NCBI GenBank assembly: GCA_963799245.1
Contig: CAWCWN010000003.1
Span: 2,356,001 to 2,420,000 of the forward strand
DNA length: 64,000 bases
From: CAWCWN01 sp963799245
GTDB taxonomy: Bacteria > Chloroflexota > Ktedonobacteria > Ktedonobacterales > Ktedonobacteraceae
Reading direction: 5' to 3'
Of this stretch, positions 54,792-62,840 are shown one piece after another (within the stretch, counting starts at the first letter, position 1; each line of letters begins with the position of its first letter). Under the pieces are notes generated by a model. The model was not told the origin of the DNA. It did no database searches and worked only from the letters and a program-made list of their open reading frames with translations. The position numbers were made by a program, and so were the translations under genes.

Positions 54792-55082
54792 GATTCCCGC
54801 CCTCCTGTGTGGTCCCGGCGATGTCGCTGTTGCGCATATGCCGGATGAACATATCCAGGTTGACGAATTGATGCAGGCCGCGCGCGTCTATATACTGCTC
54901 GCTCTGCGTTACCTTGGCTGAGGAGCAGAGAAGATACAAACGACTGGCGGGCGGATGTTTATTAGCCAAGATGTCCCATTTGATTGCATCTTATAAGTGC
55001 AGCAGTTAGAATAAGCGTAATTTATGCTAACTATGCATTGCATATGCGTTTGCAAAACAGCCCGTCTTGTGCGGAGGAAAGA

Positions 55083-55448
55083 ATGGTAGACCTTAAACAG
55101 ACACTGAGCCGCTTTTTATCCATTCCTGGTGTGCGGCAGGCCATCCTGGTAGGGCGTGACGGCCTGTTGATCGAGGGACTGACGCGTGATGGGAAGGATG
55201 ATATGGAGGCGGTGGGGGCGATTACGACAACTGGCTTAAGCACAGCAGAGGCTCTGGGTCATGAGATTGCGCGCGGGGGTGTAGTTGGCGTGTTAATGGA
55301 ATACGAAAATGGCCTGGTGAGCGTTGATCCTCTGGGTGAATTTGCCCTCATGGTGACACTTTCTGATAATGCTTCAAATATTGCCCGCGTGCGTCATCTA
55401 GTGAGGACGAGCCGGAGCGAGATTCTGGAAGCTCTTGATATAGCGTAG
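55083..55448 (+). CDS. roadblock/LC7-domain protein 1
   Basis: 121 residues, one roadblock domain (VRQAILVGRDGLLIEGLTRD ... EFALMVTLSDNAS). GGAGGAAAG ribosome site. Roadblock proteins (MglB-like) act as GTPase-activating partners of MglA-type GTPases. First of three plus-strand genes ending with such a GTPase. Confidence 0.88.
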   Translation: MVDLKQTLSRFLSIPGVRQAILVGRDGLLIEGLTRDGKDDMEAVGAITTTGLSTAEALGHEIARGGVVGVLMEYENGLVSVDPLGEFALMVTLSDNASNIARVRHLVRTSRSEILEALDIA

Positions 55449-55495
55449 CATAGAGATTGACTGAGCGAGTGTACAAGCAAGAGGGTGGCGCGTAC

Positions 55496-55990
55496 ATGGA
55501 ACAACTGACGAACCTGATCATTTCGGACCGCGAGTTAGCGACCATTTCAGCCGTTTTAAATAAAGTGATGAACGACACTAACGCCACGTCCGTTATGCTG
55601 ATCGACAAAAGTGGCCAGGTCATCGCGTCACAGGGCACAGGTGTTCGGCGCAACGCCACGTCTCTCGGCGCTTTACTCGCCGGGGCTTTCTCCTCCTCAC
55701 GGCACGTGGCTGAACTCCTGGGTGAGAAAGATTTTCGCACCATCTTCCAGCAGGGGGTAAACGAAAATATCTATACCACTATGGTGGAGGAACAATGGTT
55801 GCTTGTTATCGTTTTCGATAAATTGACCCATATTGGCCTGGTCAAAGTGCTTTCGAAAAAAGCGTCAGATGAAATGGGGCGTATCCTGGAACGCGTGCGA
55901 GCAGACACAACGCGCACAAAGTCCTCTGTCATAAATGTTCAATTTCGTTCGTCGGTTGAGGATACCATCGATCTGCTTTTCCGCGATTAG
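55496..55990 (+). CDS. roadblock/LC7-domain protein 2
   Basis: 164 residues from ATG 55496. Roadblock domain (ATSVMLIDKSGQVIASQGTG ... WLLVIVFDKLTHIGLVKVL) plus a C-terminal helical tail (ASDEMGRILERVRAD). It may dimerise with protein 1. Its gene ends 14 bp before the GTPase start. Confidence 0.87.
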   Translation: MEQLTNLIISDRELATISAVLNKVMNDTNATSVMLIDKSGQVIASQGTGVRRNATSLGALLAGAFSSSRHVAELLGEKDFRTIFQQGVNENIYTTMVEEQWLLVIVFDKLTHIGLVKVLSKKASDEMGRILERVRADTTRTKSSVINVQFRSSVEDTIDLLFRD

Positions 55991-56004
55991 AGGTTCTGGC
56001 ATCT

Positions 56005-56580
56005 ATGGCGCTTATTAATATCGCTACTCGTGAGATACACTGCAAAATTGTGTACTACGGCATTGGCTATTGTGGCAAGACGACTAACCTGCAGTATGTC
56101 TTCAAGAGCATCAATCCCAATGCGCGCGGAGAAATGCTCTCTATTGCCACCGAAACAGAACGGACCCTCTTTTTCGATTTCCTCCCCCTTGACATTGGTA
56201 CGGTGCATGGGTTTCGTACACGTTTTCACCTCTATACCGTGCCAGGACAGATACTCTATGAGCGCACGCGTATGGCCGTGCTCAACGGAGCCGACGGCAT
56301 TGTCTTTGTCGTCGACTCGCAGGCCGAGAAATTTGAAGAAAACGTCCAGAGCATCGCTGAACTGGAAATGAATATGCGGCATATAGGCAAGGACCTGGGC
56401 AGCTTCCCTTTTATTATGCAGTGGAACAAGCGCGATATACCTTCAGCCCTGCCTGTCGGTGTGCTTGAGCGCTACCTCAATCGCCGCCGCGTGCCCAGCT
56501 TTGAAGCGATTGCCTTTCAAGGCACGGGCGTATTCGCGACGCTGCGAGCTATCAGTAAAAATGTCATGGCTCAGCTGTAA
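56005..56580 (+). CDS. MglA-type Ras-like small GTPase
   Basis: 191 residues. P-loop YYGIGYCGKTTNLQYVF (residues 17-33), switch II TVPGQ near 77, G4 WNKRD near 140. It matches MglA, which sets cell polarity and motility direction in Myxococcus and occurs in Chloroflexota. Regulated by the two roadblock proteins immediately upstream. Its target is unknown here. The DUF4388 protein at 62841 and the response regulator at 60349 may belong to the same signalling circuit (inference). Confidence 0.93.
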   Translation: MALINIATREIHCKIVYYGIGYCGKTTNLQYVFKSINPNARGEMLSIATETERTLFFDFLPLDIGTVHGFRTRFHLYTVPGQILYERTRMAVLNGADGIVFVVDSQAEKFEENVQSIAELEMNMRHIGKDLGSFPFIMQWNKRDIPSALPVGVLERYLNRRRVPSFEAIAFQGTGVFATLRAISKNVMAQL

Positions 56581-56612
56581 CAAATATAATCGTTTAAAAT
56601 TGAAGACGGAAG

Positions 56613-57476
56613 ATGAGGATGCGCATTTTTGGAATCGATTTTACGAGCGCACCCAGCCGCAGGAAGCCTATCAGCTGCGCCGTATGCGACCTGCAAGGGA
56701 CACTTTTACGCGTGCGCTCCAGCCTTGAGCTTCCCACCTTCGCGGACTTCGAGGCCTTTTTACAAACTCCGGGATCCTGGCTGGCCGCCTGCGACTTCCC
56801 CTTTGCCCAGCCTGGAAAATTGTTGACCAACCTCGGCTGGCCCACGCACTGGGAAGAATACATAGCTGCGATTGCGGCCCTGGGCAAGGCCGAGTTTGAG
56901 GCGGCGCTGCTGCGCTATTGCAGCGGCCGGCCGGCGGGAGATAAACATCATCTGAGGACGACGGATCGCTATGCCGGAGCCTGCAGTCCGATGATGCTAC
57001 AGCGAGTGCCTGTGGGCAAAATGTTTTTTCAAGGCGCGCCGCGCCTGCTGGCGGCGGGTGTGAGTGTCCTTCCCTGCCGCCCGACGCGGGCCGATAGAAG
57101 CGTGGTTGAGGGCTATCCAGCATTGGTTGCCCGCAAATGGATTAAGCGGCGCGGCTATAAAAGCGATGAGCGCGCTAAGCAAAGCGCAGACAGGGCCGAG
57201 GCCCGCCGCGCTATCGTCAGCGCCCTCGACTCAGCCCAGCTGGGCGAGCGCTATGGCCTGGCCCTTGAACTGCCAGGCTCCATGCGAGCCGCGCTTATTG
57301 GCGATGCCACGGGCGACACCCTGGACGCCGTTTTATGCGCTATCCAGGCCGCATGGGCATATACGCAGCGCGACAGCGGCTATGGCATTCCAGCAGATTG
57401 TGAGAGGGATGAGGGCTGGATTGTGGACCCGAACCTGGCTCAACCACGCAAGGTCGCGACCAGTCTTTTGGGTTGA
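56613..57476 (+). CDS. DUF429-family protein (predicted RNase H-like nuclease)
   Basis: 287 residues. N-terminal FGIDFTSAPS contains an Asp expected at an RNase H-like active site; later PVGKMFFQGAP, VEGYPALVARKWIKRRGYK and GDATGDTLDAVLCAIQAAWA, with the final Asp pair, fit DUF429. Reaction unproven. Start 56613 or the ATG two codons on. Its last 37 bases overlap the convergent HAD gene. Confidence 0.82.
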   Translation: MRMRIFGIDFTSAPSRRKPISCAVCDLQGTLLRVRSSLELPTFADFEAFLQTPGSWLAACDFPFAQPGKLLTNLGWPTHWEEYIAAIAALGKAEFEAALLRYCSGRPAGDKHHLRTTDRYAGACSPMMLQRVPVGKMFFQGAPRLLAAGVSVLPCRPTRADRSVVEGYPALVARKWIKRRGYKSDERAKQSADRAEARRAIVSALDSAQLGERYGLALELPGSMRAALIGDATGDTLDAVLCAIQAAWAYTQRDSGYGIPADCERDEGWIVDPNLAQPRKVATSLLG

Positions 57477-57901
57477 AGGAGCAAGCCGATGGCCTCAAGC
57501 GGCCCGGGGACAAGAAGATCGGCGGCCTGTAGCGCGCTGGTAGCCACGCCCTCGGCCGTCATGACGGCAATACCGATGGCGGCCAGGCGCAGCATCGCGG
57601 CGTCATTGGTCCCATTGCCGAAAGCAACGACATGGGCGGGGCCGAGCTCTTGCACAAAACGCGCTTTATCCTGGCCATTGTTGATAAGGTGGAAGGGATA
57701 CTCCAGCATTTGTGTAAGTTCTGAGAGGTTGCCATGGGTGCCCGCCGTCAGGATGTGGAGAGAGAGAAGGTCGGCTAAAACCTTCAGGCGGTCCACGACT
57801 CCTGCAAGCAGGAGACCATCGACGGCGAGCGTCCCATTGATATCAAAGACTGCATGTTGTAGTTCGATCATCCCTCTAGTGGGGATCTCAAGATGTAGCA
57901 T
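57440..57901 (-). CDS. HAD-like soluble P-type ATPase-related protein, DxN at the active site
   Basis: 153 residues. HAD fold: motif I AVFDINGTLAVDG, where the usual second Asp (DxD) is Asn; motif II Thr in LHILTAGTHGN; motif IV FGNGTNDAAMLRLA. In classic phosphatases the second Asp is the acid-base, so Asn would favour ATPase-like or weak activity, as in P-type ATPases (D-K-T-G-T-x). Starts MLHLEIPTRGMIELQ. Overlaps the 3' end of the DUF429 gene. Confidence 0.82.
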   Translation of the reverse strand: MLHLEIPTRGMIELQHAVFDINGTLAVDGLLLAGVVDRLKVLADLLSLHILTAGTHGNLSELTQMLEYPFHLINNGQDKARFVQELGPAHVVAFGNGTNDAAMLRLAAIGIAVMTAEGVATSALQAADLLVPGPLEAIGLLLQPKRLVATLRG

Positions 57902-57942
57902 AGATGCCTGCTTGCCACGAAGTCGCTAGCCGGTCAGGGCGA

Positions 57943-58380
57943 TCAGCCGATGGCGTACAGGCGTACTCGTGGTTGTTCGTCTATCGTTTCTGCCGTCGCG
58001 CCCATTCCCGCCAGGGCCAGGGACGCCGACAGGCGTACAGGTCTGGACAGTCGCTTGTTGTGCGCAAGGCGTTGCAGCAGCGGAATAATTTTTTTGTCGT
58101 CGAGTAGTGTCAGAAGCCAGACGACGCACCGGCGTTTTAGTTGATCGTCGCATTGCAGCGAACGCACAAGCTGCGTAGCAAATGAGTTTCCAAATGTTGC
58201 CACGCCCAGGAGTAATTGCTCTCGCATTTCATTGGTAGTAAGTGAGGAATTATAACTAAGTCCTATAAGTTCATCTACCTTGTGGTGAAGTCGTCTGCGA
58301 GACTCAAGCTCCACAATGTTCCAGCCATGCACATTGGATCCAGTTTCCTGCTGGAACAGCCTGGCGCCTTTTTCTTCCAT
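57943..58380 (-). CDS. hypothetical HEAT-repeat-like protein
   Basis: 145 residues from MEEKGARLFQQETG (GGAAGGA upstream). Middle and C-terminal helical repeats (LVRSLQCDDQLKRRCVVWLL; IIPLLQRLAHNKRLSRPVRL; LSASLALAGMGATAET) resemble HEAT repeats in phycobilisome-lyase-like proteins. Probable scaffold. No close family named. Confidence 0.65.
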   Translation of the reverse strand: MEEKGARLFQQETGSNVHGWNIVELESRRRLHHKVDELIGLSYNSSLTTNEMREQLLLGVATFGNSFATQLVRSLQCDDQLKRRCVVWLLTLLDDKKIIPLLQRLAHNKRLSRPVRLSASLALAGMGATAETIDEQPRVRLYAIG

Positions 58381-58440
58381 CAAGATATGTCCTTCCGGAG
58401 GAGTCTTATGTGGCCTCCACACAGTGTGATTTCAACACAC

Positions 58441-58905
58441 CTATGCAATACTGGCAAATGTTTCCTGGCGTGCCGCTACGATTGCCAGAAGCTCTTGCAG
58501 TCCTCTGTGCGCGCCTGCTCGTTGCTCCGCGCTGAGCGTCGTATCCGCGTCAAATTCATCGTTGTCGAGAATGAGCGTTTTACCTCCGGGCGTGACCCAG
58601 ACATCCAGGAGTAGATCAACCTGCTCGATATGGTCAGCAGAAATAACAGCGGGTGCGGCGATATTACAATACCAGCCCTTGCGGACAGCATCAACGCCGG
58701 TGATCTCGAAGATATTAAACCAGCGGTCAGTATAAAAATATTCGTGAAAGCTATCACCGGGTTCAAAGGTAGTATATTCCAGGTTCTTCGCTGGAAAGGA
58801 CCAGTAAGCCAGGATAATCACTCCAGTGGCGAGCCATTCGATAACTTCACCTTGATACTGAATTTTCACTTCACCAAGCGTATTCAGTTTAACGACCGTT
58901 ACCAT
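58441..58905 (-). CDS. DUF402-family protein (FomD-like)
   Basis: 154 residues from MVTVVKLNTLGEV (ribosome site AGAGGTA). The pattern FHEYFYTDRWFNIFEI, GWYCNIAAPAVI, VDLLLDVWVTPGG, LDNDEFDADT matches DUF402, a fold with a metal site formed by Asp and Glu that in characterised members hydrolyses nucleoside phosphates (FomD/Sa1684 group). Substrate unknown. Confidence 0.83.
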   Translation of the reverse strand: MVTVVKLNTLGEVKIQYQGEVIEWLATGVIILAYWSFPAKNLEYTTFEPGDSFHEYFYTDRWFNIFEITGVDAVRKGWYCNIAAPAVISADHIEQVDLLLDVWVTPGGKTLILDNDEFDADTTLSAEQRAGAHRGLQELLAIVAARQETFASIA

Positions 58906-59102
58906 GTACCTCTGCTTTACTAGAATGAAGCAGCTTACCCCCACACGACAACCACTTGATAGTGTACATCAAATCAATCTAATATGCAATGTTTTGCGCA
59001 GGCGTCGGCAGGGTCTGTGAATTATTGCTGAGAGCCAAAGGCTCCAGAAAAGGATAAGATAGAAAGACCAATCTTTATCTTTTCCCAAAGGAGCCTTCTC
59101 TC

Positions 59103-60300
59103 ATGTATTGTATCGTACAGCGTCGTGTCCTCCCATCTCTGACAGAAGAAGAACGACAGCACCTACTTACCCAGGCTCATCTGCATTCACTGGTCGAGAT
59201 GCTGGAAGCCATCCCAGACCCCCGAGGCAAACACGGCTTACGCTATGATCTGCCGTATCTGCTCACCTGTCTGATTGCCGCTCTGGTGTGCAATTGTCAG
59301 AGCACAGAAGCCGTGAGCCAATGGTGCCGTGAACACATCGACCTCCTCCAAGACCTCTTTGGTCCCCGTTTGTTTTTCACACCCAGTGGGTCCTTGTATC
59401 GCTGGGTGCTTCCTCAGATCAGCGCTGAGGCGGTTGAGCAGGTGCTCTCGATGTGGGTCAAGGCCACCAGCCTCGCCTCTCCCACCGATCCCCTCGCCGT
59501 CGATGGCAAAACGGTGCGAGGGGCCAGAACGGCTGAACGAGATGCCCCCCATCTGCTTTCCTGCTTCACGCACCACAGCAAAGAAGTCTGGGCCCAGCTC
59601 GCTGTGGGCGAAAAAACCAACGAGATCCCAGAAGCCCGCAAACTGCTTCCCACCCTGCCCATTAGTGGACGGGTCTGTACCTTTGATGCGCTGCACTCCC
59701 ACCGTCAGCTGTGGCGACTCCTGCGTTCGCAGCACGCCTATCCTCTTTTTGTGATCAAAGGCAACGAGCCCACACTCCAAGCCGATCTGGCTACTTACTT
59801 TGCCGATCCGCACGCTCAGTTCCTGCAAGCGGAGACGAGAGATCGACAGCGCGGGCGAGTCGAAAGGCGTGCGATCCAGGTCAGTTCTGAGATGGGCTCC
59901 TATCTTCAAGCCTGTTGGCCTGGGGTTACCCATGTGGCCCAGCTGACGCGCACTCGCACCGAAAAGGACAAGACCACGGTCGAAGTCGTTGACCTTATCG
60001 CCATCCTGCCATCTGGGTCGGATGGGCCGCATCCCTCGGGCACTGAGCCGCGGGCATTGGGGGATCGAAAACAGTTTACACTCCGTGCGTGATGTGACCT
60101 TTGCTGAAGATCGCTCTCGCATCCGCACCGGTCACGCTCTCAGCTTCTGGCTGCTTGTCGCAACCTCGCCATTACCCTCATTCACCGCTCAGGATCTTCT
60201 CACATTGCCGCTTCGCGTCGCTCGTTTTCCTACCATCCCCGCAGAGCTTTCGACCTTCTGTTTGCCAAGCTCGTTATGCTACCCGGGCCTTGCCTCCAGG
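59103..60300 (+). pseudogene. ISAs1-family transposase, frameshifted
   Basis: N-terminal DDE_Tnp_1-associated region (LVEMLEAIPDPRGKHGLRYD), first Asp in DPLAVDGKTVRGAR, second in SGRVCTFDALHSHR. Stop at 60090; the Glu region HWGIENSLHSVRDVTFAEDR follows in another frame, then a second frameshift leads to RNLAITLIHRSGSSHIAAS. Upstream AAAGGAGCC is a good ribosome site. All parts are present but two shifts disable it. Inverted ends not matched. Confidence 0.85.
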
Positions 60301-60348
60301 CGCATGCGCTCTGCCGTGATGACCTAAAAGGCCAGGCGATTGTCGTTG

Positions 60349-60747
60349 TTAGGAAGGAGCATAGCTCTGCCTGGCGGCATTGTCCCCCGCTGTGTTGAGA
60401 GCCTCGTTTACTGCCGCCATAAGGTGTTGCAGTGAAAATGGCTTGGGGAATATTTTTACTGGCCTGCCGGCAAGTTTTGCCGCGGCCTGCGTGTCCGCGG
60501 TAATGATAATGATGGGCAGGCATAATTCAGGTCGCTCTTCCTCCAAGATCTTGAGAAAGGTATACCCATCCATGACCGGCAGGCCGAGGTCAAGTAAGAT
60601 AAGCGACGGGAGGGCCGCTTCAAGCTGGACAAGGGCCTCGCGGCCGTTTCCAGCCAGGCTTACGCTGTATCCTTCCATCTCTAAAATGGTCTGGAGCACT
60701 TCGCGAATGATAGAGTGATCTTCAACGACCAGTACGCGTGTTGACAT
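60349..60747 (-). CDS. single-domain response regulator
   Basis: 132 residues from MSTRVLVVEDHSIIRE (GAGGAG upstream; a longer frame to 60795 lacks one). CheY-like receiver: acidic pair in VVEDHS, phospho-acceptor Asp in LILLDLGLPVMDGY, Thr in IIIITADT, Lys in KIFPKPFS. No output domain, so it probably acts by protein contact. Near the MglA gene set, but on the other strand. Confidence 0.9.
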   Translation of the reverse strand: MSTRVLVVEDHSIIREVLQTILEMEGYSVSLAGNGREALVQLEAALPSLILLDLGLPVMDGYTFLKILEEERPELCLPIIIITADTQAAAKLAGRPVKIFPKPFSLQHLMAAVNEALNTAGDNAARQSYAPS

Positions 60748-61030
60748 TGCGTCGCTTCTCCTCAATAACAGTTTGCCTGGTCCAGGCTCGCTCATTGCTC
60801 GGCTTATGGAAAATTCGCTAGACTTCTTGATATATGTAATGATACGGATTCGGCTAAAAATTGCAAGAGGTGGAGAAGCTCATTCCTTCGCTATAAGCTG
60901 CTGGATGGCGAATTCAGCAGGGCGGCCATTTTAGGAAGATTGCAATCCGTATGAGGTGATCTGAGCAAATCCGGCCGCGGGGAGCGTCAGACAGGTATAC
61001 CCCCGGCGGCAAAGGTGCTATACTGTGCGT
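60748..61030. other. divergent intergenic region
   Basis: Promoters for the response regulator (minus) and serS (plus). GGTATACCCCC at about 60994-61005 is near a possible serS -10 (GCTATACTGT). No T-box specifier or leader is obvious before serS. Confidence 0.4.
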
Positions 61031-62305
61031 ATGTTGAACCTTGATTTTATTCGCCAGCACCCGGATCTTGTACGAGAAGGGCTTCAGCGGCGCGGGGATA
61101 CTCTGAATATTGACGAACTGCTGCACCTGGCTGAGCAGAGGCGCGGGCTCGTTACGCGCTGTGATGGGTTATATAACGCTTTAAAACCGTTGAAAGAGCG
61201 CGTGCGAACCGTCTCTCTCGAGCACAGAGCCGAGCTGAACAGGCGTATAAAAGCAACCACCCAGGATATTCGCCAGCTTGAGCTGCGGATTGTTGAAATT
61301 GATACCCACCTGCAGCCATTATTGCTCAATGTGCCTAACCTGCCTCATAGGAGCGTACAGGGGGGCGGCGGTGAAGAGGCTGATTATGAGTTGAAGCGTT
61401 GGGGTGAGCCAATTCAGCATTCTTGCGGAGCGCGCACTCATTGGGAGCTGGGTGAGCGCCTCGGACTGCTTGATTTTGCAAGCGGCAGCAGGCTCTCAGG
61501 CAGTCGTTTCGTCACCTTGAAAGGGGCTGGAGCACGCCTGGAGCGGGCCCTGCTCATGTTTATGCTGGATGTGCATACCCAGGAACATGGCTATAGCGAG
61601 GTACTGCCGCCATTTCTTGTCAAGCGCTCGATTATGGTGGGAGCGGGGCAGTTGCCGAAGTTTGAGGAGCAGGTGTACAGCTGCCCCGAGGATGAGTTGT
61701 ACCTCAATCCGACGGCTGAGATTCCCCTGACCGGACTGCACAGCGACACTATTTTGCCGCCCGAGACACTGCCTTTACGCTACGTAGCCTGGACAACGGC
61801 ATTTCGCCGCGAGGCGGGTGCGGCTTCACGCCAGACGCGCGGCCTGCTGCGCCTCCACCAGTTCAATAAGGTCGAGCTGTATCAGATCGTCGAGCCGCGC
61901 ATTTCTTATGAGGTATTGGAGCAGATGCTGGCGCACGCAGAGGCTATTTTACAGCTGCTGGAGCTACCGTATCGTGTGCTGGCACTCTGTGCGGCAAACC
62001 TCCCCTTTGCCTCCGCCAGGACCTTTGACCTGGAGGTCTGGATGCCGGGACTGGAGCGCTATGTTGAGATCTCATCGCTCAGTAATTGTGAAGCGTTCCA
62101 AGCGCGACGGGCGAATATCAAATATCGCCCCACTCATTCCAGCAACGCCGAGTTTCCCCATACCCTCAATGGCTCGGGGCTGGCTATTGGTCGAACCATG
62201 GCGGCCATTCTGGAGACGTATCAACAGGCCGATGGCACGATTATTATCCCAAAGGTCCTACGCCCGTACATGCGAACCTCACTGCTGGCGCCCGCGTATG
62301 CATAG
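61031..62305 (+). CDS. serS: seryl-tRNA synthetase
   Basis: 424 residues from MLNLDFIRQHPDLVREGL (ATG 61031; GTG two codons earlier also open). N-terminal coiled-coil arm (about 30-100) that reads the long variable arm of tRNA-Ser, then class II motif 2 (FRREAGAASRQTRGLLRLHQF) in which the usual Gly after RRE and the spacing match, and motif 3 (LNGSGLAIGRTMAAILE). Charges tRNA-Ser; a tRNA-Ser gene lies 100 bp downstream. Confidence 0.97.
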   Translation: MLNLDFIRQHPDLVREGLQRRGDTLNIDELLHLAEQRRGLVTRCDGLYNALKPLKERVRTVSLEHRAELNRRIKATTQDIRQLELRIVEIDTHLQPLLLNVPNLPHRSVQGGGGEEADYELKRWGEPIQHSCGARTHWELGERLGLLDFASGSRLSGSRFVTLKGAGARLERALLMFMLDVHTQEHGYSEVLPPFLVKRSIMVGAGQLPKFEEQVYSCPEDELYLNPTAEIPLTGLHSDTILPPETLPLRYVAWTTAFRREAGAASRQTRGLLRLHQFNKVELYQIVEPRISYEVLEQMLAHAEAILQLLELPYRVLALCAANLPFASARTFDLEVWMPGLERYVEISSLSNCEAFQARRANIKYRPTHSSNAEFPHTLNGSGLAIGRTMAAILETYQQADGTIIIPKVLRPYMRTSLLAPAYA

Positions 62306-62404
62306 CCTAATGTAGCCGCTGCAGATAGCAGACGGGGACGCTCGTTTGAGCAATTTTCCTAAGGCTCTTTCAATTTTGCCTGGACCTGTGGTAAACTAAT
62401 GCAC

Positions 62405-62488
62405 GGAGGGATGGCAGAGTGGACGATTGCGGCTGTCTTGAAAACAGCTGGGTTAACAGCCCCGGGGGTTCGAATCCCTCTCCCTCCG
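62405..62488 (+). tRNA. tRNA-Ser (anticodon TGA)
   Basis: 84 nt plus CC in the genome. Acceptor GGAGGGA/TCCCTCC, anticodon stem GCTGT/ACAGC around loop CTTGAAA (anticodon TGA), long variable arm CTGGGTTAACAGCCCCGGG, T-arm GGGGTTCGAATCCCTC. Class II shape, fits tRNA-Ser. About 100 bp after serS. Confidence 0.95.
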
Positions 62489-62840
62489 CCCCGCGAGTTG
62501 CTATGATTTCTTCCTGTCAGCGCCTGTTCTACAATGGACCCTTGCGGGCGGCGCTATATACCCTAAGGAATCCTATCTGTACATATTCCTGGCCAATGGT
62601 ACATGGCTGATGGCATTTAGAGCGACGTGATGAGGTGAGGGGGCGGGTGTCCTACCCGCATTGACTTGCTTATTCCTGTGTGGTATGCTCTACAGCAGGT
62701 TCGGTTATTGCAGACATTTTTGTGATTTCATTAAAGCGTACCTGGAAAGGCTCTTGGGTGGGTGTACATATCCGCGAAGGTGGGTGACGGAATGTACGTT
62801 TGCACGGCGAGAGCCGTTTTTGGACAGGCGGAGAATTATT
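62489..62840. other. promoter region of the DUF4388 gene
   Basis: No gene. GCGGGTGTCCTACCCGC (about 62644-62660) forms a 6-bp stem without a T-run; TTGACT at 62663 with TATGCT about 25 bases on is a possible weak promoter. GGCGGAGAA precedes the GTG start. Confidence 0.35.

Larger units (their letters stand above)
52222..54921 (+). pseudogene. M20-family deacylase (ArgE/DapE-like), frameshifted and split by an IS
   Basis: Metal-dependent amidohydrolase family. Frame 1 from ATG 52222 (MPLSVLEQNVLAALDEQGL) runs to about 52366, where one extra base changes the frame; thereafter VDLWTIDVPRLQQHPQFPG follows. Metal-site motifs NGHIDVVPEGDH, GACDMKGGLMA and GEEDGGLGTF are present. At 53372 an IS inserts; the tail ALLCGPGDVAVAHMPDEHIQ ... 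RYLG resumes after 54802 and stops at 54921. Without IS and frameshift the protein would be about 423 residues. Two independent lesions, so inactive. Confidence 0.9.
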
